The notes: a model not told the origin generated them from the sequence alone. Counted from the stretch's first letter, positions 34,072 through 43,630 are shown. The stretch is 64,000 nucleotides of DNA from Desulfoscipio geothermicus (GCA_016841905.1 JAENYF010000004.1:1-64000); one strand, 5' to 3'. Numbers and translations are program-made.

Positions 34072-35310
34072 TTGTTGAGACAGCACCCGAAAAAAAAACT
34101 ACCTGCCTCACTGCTGTGGACAGCTCTGGCTTTAGTATTTGTGGTGGCGATGATTACACATCCCAAGGATGTGTTCCAGGGTGCAACCATGGGGCTGAAA
34201 ACCTGGTGGGACTATGTATTTCCTTCATTATTACCGTTTTTTATTTCCGCTGAAATACTGATGCGCTTGGGTTTTGTTAAATTCTTAGGGGTCTTATTGG
34301 AGCCCATCATGCGACCCTTATTCAATGTGCCGGGCAGCGGGGCCTTTGTAATGGTAGTTGGTTACACCTCCGGTTTTCCCATTGGCGGCATGGTTACAGC
34401 TCAACTGCGCCAGCAAGGCTTATGTACCCGGGTGGAGGGCGAGCGGCTGATGTCGTTTACCAACAACTCGAGCCCTTTATTCATGCTGACCGCTGTATCT
34501 GTCGGCATGTTTGGCAAACCCGAGCTGGGCTTAGTTATTGCCGGGTCACATTACCTGGCCAATCTTCTGCTCGGCCTGGCACTGCGTTTTTACGGGCGCA
34601 GCGACCGGACCCAGCCGCTTATGGCAGGTGGTTCCTGGTCGGTGCGCAGCGCCTTTAGCGCCCTGCTGCAGCACCAGCGGACCGAGCAGCAGCCCCTGGG
34701 CAAGTTATTAGGTGAATCGGTGGCATCATCAGTCACTAAGCTGATTAATATCGGTGGTTTTATTATTTTATTTGCCGTTATTATCCGGCTGCTCAATGAG
34801 GCCGGTGTCATCGCCCAAATCGCCGCAGCGATAGGCCTGGTACTGGTTCCCCTGGGATTTGCACCCGATATTTTAACCGCACTGGCCAGTGGTTTTTTTG
34901 AAATGACCATTGGCAATAAATTAGCCTCGGAAGCGGCGGCCACTGAACTGCAGCAGTTGATGGCCGTGGGGATGATTCTGGGCTGGAGCGGTCTTTCAAT
35001 CCACGCCCAAGTGGCCAGTATGATAGCCCAGACTGACCTGCGCATGGGTATTTTTGTAGCTACCCGGATCACCCACGCCATGCTGGCTGCTTGTTTGACC
35101 TGGCTTTTTTACCAACCGATTAGCGCGGTCAACCTCTCGGCCGTACCGGTTGTATCCCCCGTGGTTACTTGGTCCCACTTTCATACCTGGGTTTTTTCGT
35201 TGCAATTATGGCTGGCCATGACGCTTATGCTAGTATTTCTAACCTTAATTGGTGTTTTTTATCAGGCTATTGCTTCATTTATACAAAGAGATCACCGGAT
35301 AAAATTTTAG
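34072..35310 (+). CDS. ylbJ: Sporulation membrane protein YlbJ (nucleoside-recognition/Gate domain)
   Basis: The 412-residue protein has about ten TM helices. It belongs to the Gate/nucleoside-recognition superfamily, with FPSLLPFFISAEILMRLG, GYTSGFPIGGMVTAQL and FTNNSSPLFMLTAVSVGMFG typical of YlbJ. In Bacillus, YlbJ is made in the mother cell and is needed for proper spore coat or cortex. TTG 34072 has AGGGGG seven bases upstream. In Bacillus ylbJ follows ylbH (rsmD) and ylbI (coaD); here these are close by but on the other strand. Confidence 0.88.
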   Translation: MLRQHPKKKLPASLLWTALALVFVVAMITHPKDVFQGATMGLKTWWDYVFPSLLPFFISAEILMRLGFVKFLGVLLEPIMRPLFNVPGSGAFVMVVGYTSGFPIGGMVTAQLRQQGLCTRVEGERLMSFTNNSSPLFMLTAVSVGMFGKPELGLVIAGSHYLANLLLGLALRFYGRSDRTQPLMAGGSWSVRSAFSALLQHQRTEQQPLGKLLGESVASSVTKLINIGGFIILFAVIIRLLNEAGVIAQIAAAIGLVLVPLGFAPDILTALASGFFEMTIGNKLASEAAATELQQLMAVGMILGWSGLSIHAQVASMIAQTDLRMGIFVATRITHAMLAACLTWLFYQPISAVNLSAVPVVSPVVTWSHFHTWVFSLQLWLAMTLMLVFLTLIGVFYQAIASFIQRDHRIKF

Positions 35311-35350
35311 CTCCGGCGATCCCCTGGCAGTGCTATGTATGCTTATTATG

Positions 35351-35803
35351 CTATTCCTTGGGGGCACCTTTTAATTCAGACCGGTTGACCTGTACCTGGA
35401 CCAAGATACTATTTAATGTTTCCTCCAGTTCGGCCAGCATTTCATCAGCATAATCCATTGCTCCCTGCTTGATGTGCCTTGCCACTTCTTCACTGCGCAA
35501 GCGAATTTCTTCGCCCATTTCTTGCGCCTTACGGGTAACTTCTGAGTCCACCGCCTTTTTCTCCAGCTGCATTTCGGCGTCCTCAATGATGCGCACTGCT
35601 TCGCGTTTAGAATCAGTGATCACCTTGTCCCTTTCCTGCAACACCCACTTAGCTTGGCGCAGCTCTTCCGGCAAGGATGCCCTAATCCGATCTAAATAAT
35701 CAAGTAACCTGTCTTCATCTACTAAAACCCGTTTGGTCATGGGAACTTTGGGACTGCTTTCAATTAATTCTTCCATTTCATTGATCACATTAAATAACTC
35801 CAA
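35351..35803 (-). CDS. Coiled-coil protein of unknown function downstream of coaD
   Basis: The 150-residue acidic protein is almost entirely helical. Heptad-like charged segments (about 55-110: DKVITDSKREAVRIIEDAE and following) predict a coiled coil resembling ATP-synthase b/E-type stalks, without a TM helix. The N-terminal ELFNVINEMEELIESSPKVP and KRVLVDEDRLLDYLDRIR stretches are typical of a Firmicute family found after coaD, whose role is unknown. TTG 35803 with GGAGG eight bases upstream is chosen; GTG 35812 overlaps that site. Confidence 0.7.
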   Translation of the reverse strand: MELFNVINEMEELIESSPKVPMTKRVLVDEDRLLDYLDRIRASLPEELRQAKWVLQERDKVITDSKREAVRIIEDAEMQLEKKAVDSEVTRKAQEMGEEIRLRSEEVARHIKQGAMDYADEMLAELEETLNSILVQVQVNRSELKGAPKE

Positions 35804-35816
35804 AACAGGCACCTCC

Positions 35817-36299
35817 CTAACGGTTTCTAAATTTTTCCTCCAACCTTTCCTGGATTACTGGCGGCACTAATTTATTCACATTACCGCCAAAGGTGATCAC
35901 TTCTTTGACTGCGCTGGAGCTGATATAGGAATATTCGGCCCTGGTCATTAGAAAAACAGTTTCCACTGAAGAATGCAAGCTTTTATTGGTCAAGGCCATC
36001 ATAAATTCAGTTTCAAAGTCAGATAAAGCCCTTAAGCCTCTGATGATTACCTGGGCGTCCTTTTGTTTAGCGTATTCAACTGTTAAGCCGTAAAATTGGT
36101 CCACAACCACATTAAAATATGGCCGGGTTACTTCTCTAATCATGTCCATCCGTTCTTCTGTAGTAAAAAGCGGGTTTTTACATATATTTGAAGATACAGC
36201 CACAATTAACCTATCAAACATTATTGCCGTGCGTTCAATAATGTCCAGGTGTCCATAGGTAACTGGATCGAAACTGCCCGGATAAATTGCTACTCGCAA
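35817..36299 (-). CDS. coaD: Phosphopantetheine adenylyltransferase
   Basis: The 160-residue enzyme transfers AMP from ATP to 4'-phosphopantetheine, the penultimate CoA step. Nucleotidyltransferase motifs: [14 protein letters not shown] (TxGH variant, about 9-22) and [12 protein letters not shown] (about 124). TTG 36299 has GAGGAGGG seven bases upstream. It forms an operon rsmD-coaD-coiled-coil gene, as in many Firmicutes. Confidence 0.95.
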   Translation of the reverse strand: MRVAIYPGSFDPVTYGHLDIIERTAIMFDRLIVAVSSNICKNPLFTTEERMDMIREVTRPYFNVVVDQFYGLTVEYAKQKDAQVIIRGLRALSDFETEFMMALTNKSLHSSVETVFLMTRAEYSYISSSAVKEVITFGGNVNKLVPPVIQERLEEKFRNR

Positions 36300-36339
36300 G
36301 ACTTTGCCCTCCTCAGAATATCAGGTTAATAAACCTTTT

Positions 36340-36891
36340 CTAATGCTGTTCATAAAAAACCAGGGCTGTATCGCCATATTTAAGCCGGCGCTTTTGTTGA
36401 TACAGGCCTACCTGGTCAGGCATCTCTTCATCTGCCCCAATTTCTATGATAATTAAGCCGTTTAAACGCAATACAGGAAATTGATTTAAAGTATTCAACA
36501 CACCTGCCGCCAGTCCCTGCCGGTATGGCGGGTCAGCAAATACAATATCATAAGTATCTTGTTTGCGCATAGCCGCAGCCAGGGCTCTATCAACATTGCC
36601 CAGCACAACCTCAGCGCTCCCGCCTAGCCCGGTAATAGCTAGGTTATCCTTAAGGATACGCAGAACCCGGAGGTCTATTTCCACAAATAAAACCTTGGAG
36701 ACCCCGCGGCTCAGCGCTTCTATGCCTACACTGCCGGTGCCGGCATATAGATCCGCAAAGCTGCTGGCAGTCAACCGGCTGCCGAGGATACTAAACAAGG
36801 CTTCTTTAACCCGGTCCGACGTAGGCCTAACCGGAAGTTTACCCGGTGATTTCAATCGCCTTTTTTTGGCCATTCCGGCAATTACCCGCAA
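36340..36891 (-). CDS. rsmD: 16S rRNA guanine-966 N2-methyltransferase RsmD
   Basis: The 183-residue SAM-dependent methyltransferase has the SAM pocket FADLYAGTGSVGIEALSRG (about 42-60) and the catalytic IVFADPPYRQG (about 116). N-terminal RVIAGMAKKRRLKSP and PTSDRVKEALFSIL are family signatures. TTG 36891 follows AGGTAGGA. It is first in the leftward rsmD-coaD operon and divergent from gpr. Confidence 0.93.
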   Translation of the reverse strand: MRVIAGMAKKRRLKSPGKLPVRPTSDRVKEALFSILGSRLTASSFADLYAGTGSVGIEALSRGVSKVLFVEIDLRVLRILKDNLAITGLGGSAEVVLGNVDRALAAAMRKQDTYDIVFADPPYRQGLAAGVLNTLNQFPVLRLNGLIIIEIGADEEMPDQVGLYQQKRRLKYGDTALVFYEQH

Positions 36892-37093
36892 AACTATCCT
36901 ACCTTTCCATCAAATCTTATTAATTATACCATAAAAAGTTTGAAGCAAATAATTTAAAGACAGAATCATCAAAAAAACTGCATATAATTACTGATAGGGG
37001 TAAATATATTGACAAGTAGATAATAAAAACTGACTTTGCCAACAGGCTTTACCAAAACTCATCTTTAGATACGTGGAAAAGGGTGAATAAACA

Positions 37094-38047
37094 GTGCTCG
37101 ACAGCAAATTTTTAAACGCGATGAATATATCATTGGACCTAGCGCTGGAAGCCAGGGAAATTATCCGTGGGGAAACTGGACAGGAAATTCCCGGCGTGCG
37201 AGTGGACAAGGATACTTATGATCACGCCACCGTAACCACGGTGCATATTGAAGACCAGAACGCCCAGACGATTATGGGCAAACCGGTGGGTAAATACATC
37301 ACTATCGAGGCGCCGGTGATTAAGGAAAATAACCAGCAGGCGCACCGGGAAGTAGCCGAGATTCTGGCTGAGCAGTTAAAAAATCTGTTTAATCTGCCTA
37401 TGGAATTAAACGTACTGGTGATTGGGCTGGGTAACTGGAACGCCACGCCGGATGCGCTGGGTCCCAAAGTTGTCGACCAGTGCCTGGTCACCAGACATCT
37501 CTATAATTACGCGCCCCAGGATCTGCAGGGCGGCATGCGACCGGTAAGTGCCCTCGCACCGGGAGTGCTGGGCATCACCGGTATCGAAACCGCTGAAATA
37601 GTCCGCGGGGTGGTGGAAAAAACCCGTCCTTCATTGATTATAGCCATTGACTCGCTAGCCGCCCGCAGCGCGGATCGTATCGCCACCACCATTCAGGTGG
37701 CCGACACCGGAATTAACCCAGGCTCGGGCATCGGCAATAAACGGGCAGGCATTAACCAGGAAACCATGGGCGTACGTGTTATCGCCATTGGCGTGCCCAC
37801 GGTGACCCACGCGGCGATTATCGCTCAGGATGCCATCGAAAAATATATTCAAAGCACCGGAGGCCGACCCGGAGATGCCAGCTCAGCCATCAAAAATGTG
37901 CTGGAGCCTTTTGGCGGCAATCTAACGGTCACTCCCAAGGAAATTGACGCTTTAATTGAGGATACCGCTGAAATTATTGCCGGCGCCATTAATATGGCCA
38001 TGCATCCAGGCATCAGTCCGGAGGATTACGGGTATTACCTGCACTAG
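37094..38047 (+). CDS. gpr: Germination protease GPR
   Basis: The 317-residue zymogen-type endoprotease (family A25) degrades alpha/beta SASPs at spore outgrowth. The chain contains the family's VLVIGLGNWNATPDALGPKVV, LAPGVLGITGIE, IAIDSLAAR and NPGSGIGNKR blocks. A short N-terminal propeptide would end near GVRVDKDTYD. GTG 37094 follows AAAGGGTGA. Its presumed substrate gene lies just downstream on the opposite strand. A sigma-F/G promoter is expected, but only a CATATAA -10-like word at about 36987 was seen, without a fitting -35. Confidence 0.95.
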   Translation: MLDSKFLNAMNISLDLALEAREIIRGETGQEIPGVRVDKDTYDHATVTTVHIEDQNAQTIMGKPVGKYITIEAPVIKENNQQAHREVAEILAEQLKNLFNLPMELNVLVIGLGNWNATPDALGPKVVDQCLVTRHLYNYAPQDLQGGMRPVSALAPGVLGITGIETAEIVRGVVEKTRPSLIIAIDSLAARSADRIATTIQVADTGINPGSGIGNKRAGINQETMGVRVIAIGVPTVTHAAIIAQDAIEKYIQSTGGRPGDASSAIKNVLEPFGGNLTVTPKEIDALIEDTAEIIAGAINMAMHPGISPEDYGYYLH

Positions 38048-38063
38048 CCCATAAAAAGAGAAA

Positions 38064-38144
38064 ACAAGCGGCTTACCGCTTGTGGTTTGCCCTCTGCCAG
38101 GTGACCTAACTTAAACTAAACTCGGACCAGCCACCTGACAGAGG
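38064..38144 (+). terminator. Two consecutive hairpins between gpr and the SASP gene
   Basis: Hairpin 1: ACAAGCGG (38064-38071) with CCGCTTGT (38076-38083). Hairpin 2: CCTCTGCCAGGTG (38091-38103) with CACCTGACAGAGG (38132-38144), one mismatch, 28-base loop. Neither has a good T-run, though TTTT follows the second at a short distance. Probably ends one or both convergent genes. Confidence 0.5.
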
Positions 38145-38203
38145 CCTAATTTTAATATTTACGCAACATACAACACGATACTTGCAACCTTAAACCTTAA
38201 CCT

Positions 38204-38449
38204 TTAGGGAGTAGGCTGCTGGTTGGTAACCTGTGGGGTAGCCGGCTGCTGTCCCTGGGCCAAACTCTGTTCATAAGCAGCAACCATTTTCTTTACCATA
38301 TTGCCGCCAATCGCTCCATTGACCCGGGAAGGCAGATCGCCCATGTAACCACCCTGCGGAACCTGTACGCCCAGTTCACCGGCAGTTTCCCATTTGAATT
38401 GTTCCATACCCTGAGAAGGTATTAACTTTCTGTTACTATTTTGAGCCAT
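38204..38449 (-). CDS. Small acid-soluble spore protein, alpha/beta type
   Basis: The 81-residue DNA-binding spore protein has the two conserved alpha/beta SASP blocks: EQFKWETAGELGV (containing the GPR cleavage region) and SRVNGAIGGNMVKKMV. A Gln/Pro/Thr-rich tail follows. It coats forespore DNA and gives UV and heat resistance. ATG 38449 has AGGAGGTG nine bases upstream. A sigma-G-type promoter precedes it. It faces gpr, whose product would digest it. Confidence 0.92.
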   Translation of the reverse strand: MAQNSNRKLIPSQGMEQFKWETAGELGVQVPQGGYMGDLPSRVNGAIGGNMVKKMVAAYEQSLAQGQQPATPQVTNQQPTP

Positions 38450-38478
38450 GCTTGACACCTCCTTATTGTTGATGGAAC

Positions 38479-38508
38479 TAGTATGTGATTTTTGCGCTTA
38501 TCTATGAG
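38479..38508 (-). promoter_or_regulatory. Sigma-G-type forespore promoter of the SASP gene
   Basis: Minus strand: CTCATA (38503-38508), 17-base spacer, CATACTA (38479-38485). The -10 is identical to the Bacillus sigma-G consensus; the -35 shares ATA with TGAATA. Confidence 0.65.
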
Positions 38509-38560
38509 CGGTACATTTTGTGCAGACTGGTTTTGTTTGCGCAAAAATAAAATCATATTT

Positions 38561-40648
38561 TTAGCCGATATGAAAATAACTGCTCCCTTCTTGATTAAAG
38601 TGTTCCAGGGCGAGCCGCAGCAAATGATATTCCCCGATCCTTAATTCGGGATCGACACTAATTAAAGCTCTGGCCTGACGGCGGGCCTCCCTGAGCAACT
38701 CCCGGTCCCGGAGCAAATTAGCCAGCCTAAATTCGGGCAGGCCGGATTGTCTAACCCCGGCCATATCGCCCGGTCCCCGTATCTGTAAATCTTTTTCAGC
38801 GAGGTAAAACCCGTCCTGACTGGTCTTCATGGCTTTAATACGTTCCGCTGCCTCCCGGGAGCGCAGCCGTGCTGCTAATATACAGTGCGCCTGCTCGGCA
38901 CCCCGCCCCACCCGGCCTCTAAGTTGGTGCAGCTGGGCAAGGCCAAACCGATCGGCGTCGACAATGACCATCACACTGGCATTAGGCACATCCACCCCCA
39001 CTTCAATCACGGTGGTGCTGACCAGCACATCCAGCCGACCGGCCCTGAATTGCTGCATGATAACTTCCTTGTCGGCTCTTTTCATGCGCCCGTGCAGTAA
39101 CGCTATCCGGCACCTATGCAGCTCCCCTGCAGCCAGCTGTTCATATAAATTCACCGCTGCCTGCAGGTCCACTTTTTCCGACTCCTCCACCAGCGGGCAG
39201 ACCACATAAGCCTGGTGCCCCCTACTAACCTGTTGGGCCACGAATGTAAAAACCCTGGGCAGTTCTTCAGGGGCGACAAAATAAGTACGTACCGGCTGCC
39301 TGCCGGGAGGCAGAGCATCGATTACCGATACATCCAAATCACCGTAAACCGTCATGGACAAGGTGCGCGGTATCGGTGTAGCGGTCATAATTAATAAATC
39401 GGGATACACACCTTTTTTTTGCAAAATGCCCCGCTGTCTTACTCCAAAGCGGTGCTGCTCATCAATGACCACCACGGCCAGATTTTTAAAAACTACATCC
39501 TCCTGCAGCAACGCTTGCGTGCCTACCGCAATGGCCACCTCCCCTGCCGCAAGCTGTTCCAGTAGGGCGCGGCGCTCCCGGGCCGGCATTCCACCGCTGA
39601 ACAGGGCTACCCGCACACCCAGGGGGGCTAAAGCGTTGTCCATGGCCAGGTAATGCTGCTCAGCCAACACCTCGGTGGGCGCCATGAGCGCTCCTTGCAA
39701 TCCGTTTTCCACCGCCTTGAGCAGGGTCAACACGGCTACCACAGTTTTGCCCGAGCCCACATCGCCCTGCAGCAGCCTGTTCATGGGGTGGGGGCTGGCC
39801 AGGTCGGCCATAATTTCACCCACCACCCGGCTCTGGGCAGCAGTTAGGATAAAGCTTAAACCAGCTAGGTATTGCCGGGTCAGCCGGCTGTCCGAGCCAT
39901 AACGGTGCTGCTTTTCCACCCGCACGATCTGGCGGCGCAGCAGGGCCAACTGCAGCTGAAATAAAAACAGCTCCTCAAAAATAAAGCGCCGCCTGGCCTG
40001 TTCGGCCAAAGCGTGGCTGTCCGGAAAGTGTACCTGCTGTAAGGCCTCGGGCAAGGCCATTAAACCCACCTGCTCCAGCACCTGGCGGGGCAAAAATTCC
40101 CGGTAGCTATGGTGCCATTGTTCCAGAGCCGCGTGCACAAAGGTGCGCAGCATCCGCTGGGTTATTCCGCCGGTAGCATGGTAAACCGGCACAATGCGCC
40201 CAGCATGTATCGCATCACCCTCACCGGTGATTATTTCGTAGTCCTGCACCTGCACCTCCAGATGGCCAAAGTTCCGGTTTAATTTGCCGCTGATATACAT
40301 CTTAGCACCTGGTTTTAAAGTTCTTTTCATGTGCAGTCGGTTAAACCAAACGGCATAAAAAACACCCCGGTCATCTTCCAGCGCAGCCTTGGTGATGGTC
40401 AGATTTTTGCGGGTCCGGTTTTCCTGGCAGCTGAGCACCCGACCTAGCACGGTTACATTATCCCCGGCAGGCCGGTCAAAAGGAGAGAGCAGCTGGCTGC
40501 GGTCTAAATACTCTCTGGGGAAATGATACAACAGGTCATGCAAAGTAAACAATTTCAGCCGGGCCAGCTGCTCGGCCCGGCGGGGCCCAACCATTTTCAC
40601 GTGTTGAACCTGGATAGTATAAGGATCTTCTGTTTCCCTATTACACAT
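38561..40648 (-). CDS. recG: ATP-dependent DNA helicase RecG
   Basis: The 695-residue helicase remodels stalled forks and Holliday junctions. An N-terminal wedge/OB domain (about 1-250) is followed by superfamily 2 motor domains: Walker A GDVGSGKTVVA (about 294), APTEVLAEQH, motif II DEQHRFGVRQR, MTATPIPRTL, STTVIEVGVDVPNA and QLHQLRGRVGRG. Length is normal. ATG 40648 follows GGAG at a slightly long distance. Confidence 0.95.
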   Translation of the reverse strand: MCNRETEDPYTIQVQHVKMVGPRRAEQLARLKLFTLHDLLYHFPREYLDRSQLLSPFDRPAGDNVTVLGRVLSCQENRTRKNLTITKAALEDDRGVFYAVWFNRLHMKRTLKPGAKMYISGKLNRNFGHLEVQVQDYEIITGEGDAIHAGRIVPVYHATGGITQRMLRTFVHAALEQWHHSYREFLPRQVLEQVGLMALPEALQQVHFPDSHALAEQARRRFIFEELFLFQLQLALLRRQIVRVEKQHRYGSDSRLTRQYLAGLSFILTAAQSRVVGEIMADLASPHPMNRLLQGDVGSGKTVVAVLTLLKAVENGLQGALMAPTEVLAEQHYLAMDNALAPLGVRVALFSGGMPARERRALLEQLAAGEVAIAVGTQALLQEDVVFKNLAVVVIDEQHRFGVRQRGILQKKGVYPDLLIMTATPIPRTLSMTVYGDLDVSVIDALPPGRQPVRTYFVAPEELPRVFTFVAQQVSRGHQAYVVCPLVEESEKVDLQAAVNLYEQLAAGELHRCRIALLHGRMKRADKEVIMQQFRAGRLDVLVSTTVIEVGVDVPNASVMVIVDADRFGLAQLHQLRGRVGRGAEQAHCILAARLRSREAAERIKAMKTSQDGFYLAEKDLQIRGPGDMAGVRQSGLPEFRLANLLRDRELLREARRQARALISVDPELRIGEYHLLRLALEHFNQEGSSYFHIG

Positions 40649-40770
40649 TGCGCATTACTCTCCATTATTTTAATTGCTTCCATAATTAACGTCACCGGTT
40701 AAGCTTTTCTTGCACAGCTTGCCGATATCTGATAGAATATATAAGTGTTGTAAAGGAGGAGGTGTTGACT

Positions 40771-40962
40771 ATGGCCAGGAAATGCGAAATTTGTGGTAAA
40801 GGTGTTGTTGTCGGTATGCAAATCAGCCACTCCCACATCCGTACCAAAAGAACCTGGGCACCCAATCTGCAAAGGGTAAGAGCTATTGTAAATGGCTCAC
40901 CGCGTAGAATTATGGTTTGTACAAGGTGCCTCCGCAGCGGGAAGGTACAGCGGGCCATCTAA
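40771..40962 (+). CDS. rpmB: Ribosomal protein L28
   Basis: The 63-residue basic 50S protein starts MARKCEICGKGVVVG and has the second Cys pair in CTRCLRSGKV, so it is the zinc-binding form. SHSHIRTKRTWAPNLQ is the family core. ATG 40771 has AAAGGAGGAGGTG upstream. It is monocistronic with its own terminator. Confidence 0.96.
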   Translation: MARKCEICGKGVVVGMQISHSHIRTKRTWAPNLQRVRAIVNGSPRRIMVCTRCLRSGKVQRAI

Positions 40963-40988
40963 TATTCAACAACTAAAGGTAAAACAAC

Positions 40989-41010
40989 AAAACGGCGTAA
41001 GCCGTTTTTT
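40989..41010 (+). terminator. Rho-independent terminator after rpmB
   Basis: AAAACGGC (40989-40996), loop GTAA, GCCGTTTT (41001-41008), then TT: a compact hairpin with a T-run. Confidence 0.83.
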
Positions 41011-41055
41011 ACTTTTAGTTAATAGCTTTATTTATGTAACACACAAGGGTATATT

Positions 41056-41093
41056 GCGCAGCCGGCTCCTGCTCGTTCAGGCACCGGCTGCGC
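41056..41093 (-). terminator. Hairpin after ribH
   Basis: GCGCAGCCGG (41056-41065) and CCGGCTGCGC (41084-41093) form a 10-bp GC-rich stem with an 18-base loop, 33 bases after the ribH stop. No T-run follows, so termination is uncertain. Confidence 0.45.
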
Positions 41094-41126
41094 TGGTTAA
41101 TCATAGCGACAGGGCGGCATGGCAGA

Positions 41127-41600
41127 TTACGCCCCAAAGGTTTTGTTTAAATTGGCCATTTCAATAGCGGTTACGGCAGCATCCCAGCCTTTATTGCCCG
41201 CTTTTGTCCCGGCCCGCTCAATCGCCTGTTCAATAGTATCAGTGGTAACCACACCATAGATGGTGGGAGTACCTGTGTCCAGGCCTACCTTAGCGATTCC
41301 CTTGGACACCTCGGCAGCGACAAAATCAAAATGTGGAGTGGCGCCGCGAATGACTGCCCCCAGACAAATCACCGCGTCATACTTGGCCAGGTCGACCATG
41401 CGACGGGCGACCATTGGAATTTCAAAAGCTCCAGGCACCCAGGCCACTTCTACGTCCTGCTCAGCCACGCCGTGGCGGTTCAGAGCATCCAGGGCCCCGG
41501 AAAGCAATTTACTGGTGATAAATTCATTAAAACGCCCGACGACAATACCTACTTTTAAGCCCTCGCCAACCAGGTGGCCTTCATAAAACTTAGGCAACAA
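41127..41600 (-). CDS. ribH: 6,7-dimethyl-8-ribityllumazine synthase
   Basis: The 157-residue subunit forms the icosahedral lumazine synthase, joining the ribityl-pyrimidine and the butanone phosphate. [26 protein letters not shown] and [15 protein letters not shown] are family motifs; His in HFDF is catalytic. TTG 41600 follows AAGGAGAGG. It is last in the rib operon. Confidence 0.95.
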   Translation of the reverse strand: MLPKFYEGHLVGEGLKVGIVVGRFNEFITSKLLSGALDALNRHGVAEQDVEVAWVPGAFEIPMVARRMVDLAKYDAVICLGAVIRGATPHFDFVAAEVSKGIAKVGLDTGTPTIYGVVTTDTIEQAIERAGTKAGNKGWDAAVTAIEMANLNKTFGA

Positions 41601-41638
41601 AAATCCTCTCCTTACGTTAATAAGTTGTTAGACAATGA

Positions 41639-42856
41639 TTAGGATAATTTTTTATTTACATCTTCCACGGATAATAAATGACCCATTTTTCGCTTCTTGG
41701 TGCTCAAATAGAATTTATTTTCCCGCCCGGGGGTAATCTCGATGGGCACCCGACCCACCACCTGCAGACCGTGTCCTTCCAGGCCGGCTATTTTTCTGGG
41801 GTTATTGGTCATCAATCTAATCTTGGTTAAGCCTAAATCCGCCAGGATCTGGGCGCCAATACCGTAATCCCGCAAATCGGCGGGGAAACCCAGGGCCTCG
41901 TTGGCTTCCACTGTGTCCTTACCCTCGTCCTGCAATTTATATGCTCTGATTTTGTTGTTCAGACCGATCCCCCGGCCTTCCTGGCGCATGTACAGCAGCA
42001 CACCAACACCTTCGTCTTCGATAATTTCCAAAGCCGTGGCCAGCTGGTCACCGCAATCGCAGCGGGTAGAGCCAAAAACATCGCCGGTCAAGCATTCCGA
42101 GTGCACCCTGACCAGCGGAGCCTCCACACTGGCTAGCTCCCCTTTAACCAGGGCAATATGCTCTTCATTGTCCAGCAGACTCTCATAAGCTACTGCCGTA
42201 AATTTGCCATACCTGGTGGGTAAATTGGCCGAATCCACCCGGCGGATCAACCTCTCGTGCCGGCGCCGGTATTCAATTAAATCGGCGATGGTGGCCAGTT
42301 TTAAATCATGCAGCCGGCAAAATTCAATGAGCTCCGGAATCCGTGCCATGGTACCGTCTTCCTTCATTATCTCGCAAATCACCCCTGCCGGGTACAAGCC
42401 GGCGAGCCGCACCAAATCCACCGACGCTTCGGTGTGTCCGGCCCGCCGCAGCACGCCGCCCTCTTTGGCACGCAGCGGGAATATGTGCCCCGGCCGCCGG
42501 AGATCCTCAGGCCTGGTATGGGGATTAATTAAGGCAGCCACCGTGGCCGCCCGCTCATGGGCGGATATGCCGGTGGTGGTATCCTTATGGTCCACGGAAA
42601 CGGTAAAGGCCGTACCGTGCGCATCGGTATTATGGGTTACCATGGCCGGTAAATCCAGTTCGTCCAATCTGACCCCGGACATGGGCACGCAAATTAAGCC
42701 TCTGCCATGGGTAGCCATGAAATTAATGACCTCCGGGGTGGCCTTTTCGGCTGCCACAATAATATCTCCTTCATTTTCCCGATCTTCATCATCAACCACC
42801 ACTAACATTTTGCCTTGCCTGATGATTTCAATAGCTTCTTCAGTAGTGCAGAACAT
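41639..42856 (-). CDS. ribBA: Bifunctional DHBP synthase / GTP cyclohydrolase II (RibBA)
   Basis: The 405-residue fusion has RibB (about 1-200: [41 protein letters not shown]) and RibA (about 205-400: zinc ligands in [20 protein letters not shown], then [17 protein letters not shown]). It supplies both substrates for lumazine formation, from ribulose-5-phosphate and GTP. ATG 42856 follows GGAAGGATG. It lies 45 bases after ribE. Confidence 0.96.
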   Translation of the reverse strand: MFCTTEEAIEIIRQGKMLVVVDDEDRENEGDIIVAAEKATPEVINFMATHGRGLICVPMSGVRLDELDLPAMVTHNTDAHGTAFTVSVDHKDTTTGISAHERAATVAALINPHTRPEDLRRPGHIFPLRAKEGGVLRRAGHTEASVDLVRLAGLYPAGVICEIMKEDGTMARIPELIEFCRLHDLKLATIADLIEYRRRHERLIRRVDSANLPTRYGKFTAVAYESLLDNEEHIALVKGELASVEAPLVRVHSECLTGDVFGSTRCDCGDQLATALEIIEDEGVGVLLYMRQEGRGIGLNNKIRAYKLQDEGKDTVEANEALGFPADLRDYGIGAQILADLGLTKIRLMTNNPRKIAGLEGHGLQVVGRVPIEITPGRENKFYLSTKKRKMGHLLSVEDVNKKLS

Positions 42857-42901
42857 TATATTTCATCCTTCCGTTAATTAATTGCAGGCAGCCATCATCA
42901 T

Positions 42902-43570
42902 TTAGATAAACCCGTGTTCCGCCAGCAGGTCCGCAGTTACGCCGCGTGGCCCTGTTTTTGCGTTTTCGTTCTCTTGGCGACCGGTCGCGCCCATCCAGCG
43001 CTCCACGTATTTGCCAATCATATCTCCTTCCAGGTTAACCTGATCCCCCGGTTTTTTTTGCCCTAAAATTGTAGCGTGGGCAGTATGGGGAATTAAAGAC
43101 ACTCTAAAGGAATCGTCATTATGATCCACCACTGTTAGGCTGGTACCATCCACAGCCACCGAGCCTTTAGTAACGATATAATGCATGACCTCCGGAGGTG
43201 CGGTAATAGTAAACAAAGTAGCGATATCCAGTTTTTCCAGGCGGGCAATGGTCCCGACCCCATCAATATGGCCGCTGACAAGATGTCCGCCCAGCCGGTC
43301 GCCCAACCGCAGTGCCCGCTCCAGGTTAACCCGGTCACCTGACTGCAGCGCGCCCAAATTGGTCTTAGCAAGCGTTTCGGCCATTACATCAGCGGTAAAG
43401 GATCCCACATCAAATGTAGTAACTGTAAGGCAAACACCATTGACGGCTATACTATCGCCCACCTGGATGCCATCAATAATCAACCCGGCCTTGATCTTCA
43501 AACGGGCTGAATCGGCCCCCCGACGCAGCGCAATCATTTGTCCTTTTTCTTCCACTAATCCGGTAAACAT
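42902..43570 (-). CDS. ribE: Riboflavin synthase alpha subunit
   Basis: The 222-residue enzyme dismutates two lumazines to riboflavin. Two lumazine-binding repeats are evident: MFTGLVEEKG with IAVNGVCLTV in the first (1-97) and SGHIDGVGTI with VAVDGTSLTV in the second. ATG 43570 with GGAGTG upstream is chosen over an in-frame start three codons earlier. Confidence 0.94.
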   Translation of the reverse strand: MFTGLVEEKGQMIALRRGADSARLKIKAGLIIDGIQVGDSIAVNGVCLTVTTFDVGSFTADVMAETLAKTNLGALQSGDRVNLERALRLGDRLGGHLVSGHIDGVGTIARLEKLDIATLFTITAPPEVMHYIVTKGSVAVDGTSLTVVDHNDDSFRVSLIPHTAHATILGQKKPGDQVNLEGDMIGKYVERWMGATGRQENENAKTGPRGVTADLLAEHGFI

Positions 43571-43598
43571 TTTAATCACTCCGTTGAAGCAAGTTCTT

Positions 43599-43630
43599 AA
43601 TTCAAGGGGAGATTCAACTCCCCTTGAATT
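43599..43630. repeat. Perfect 13-bp inverted repeat between ribD and ribE
   Basis: AATTCAAGGGGAG (43599-43611) and CTCCCCTTGAATT (43618-43630) with a 6-base loop; outer flanks GTTCT/AGAAC extend it imperfectly. It falls inside the rib transcript, so it may stabilise or partly terminate it. A T-rich tail is short on either strand. Confidence 0.65.

Noticed and set aside
36960-37093. Sigma-F/G promoter for gpr
   Set aside because: CATATAA at about 36987 resembles a -10, but no suitable -35 lies 17-18 bases upstream.
38829-39209. Rightward Cys/Ser/Arg-rich frame opposite recG
   Set aside because: Antisense to conserved helicase motifs, with atypical composition.
42204-42881. Rightward 225-codon frame opposite ribBA
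   Set aside because: Antisense to an intact conserved enzyme; no start context.
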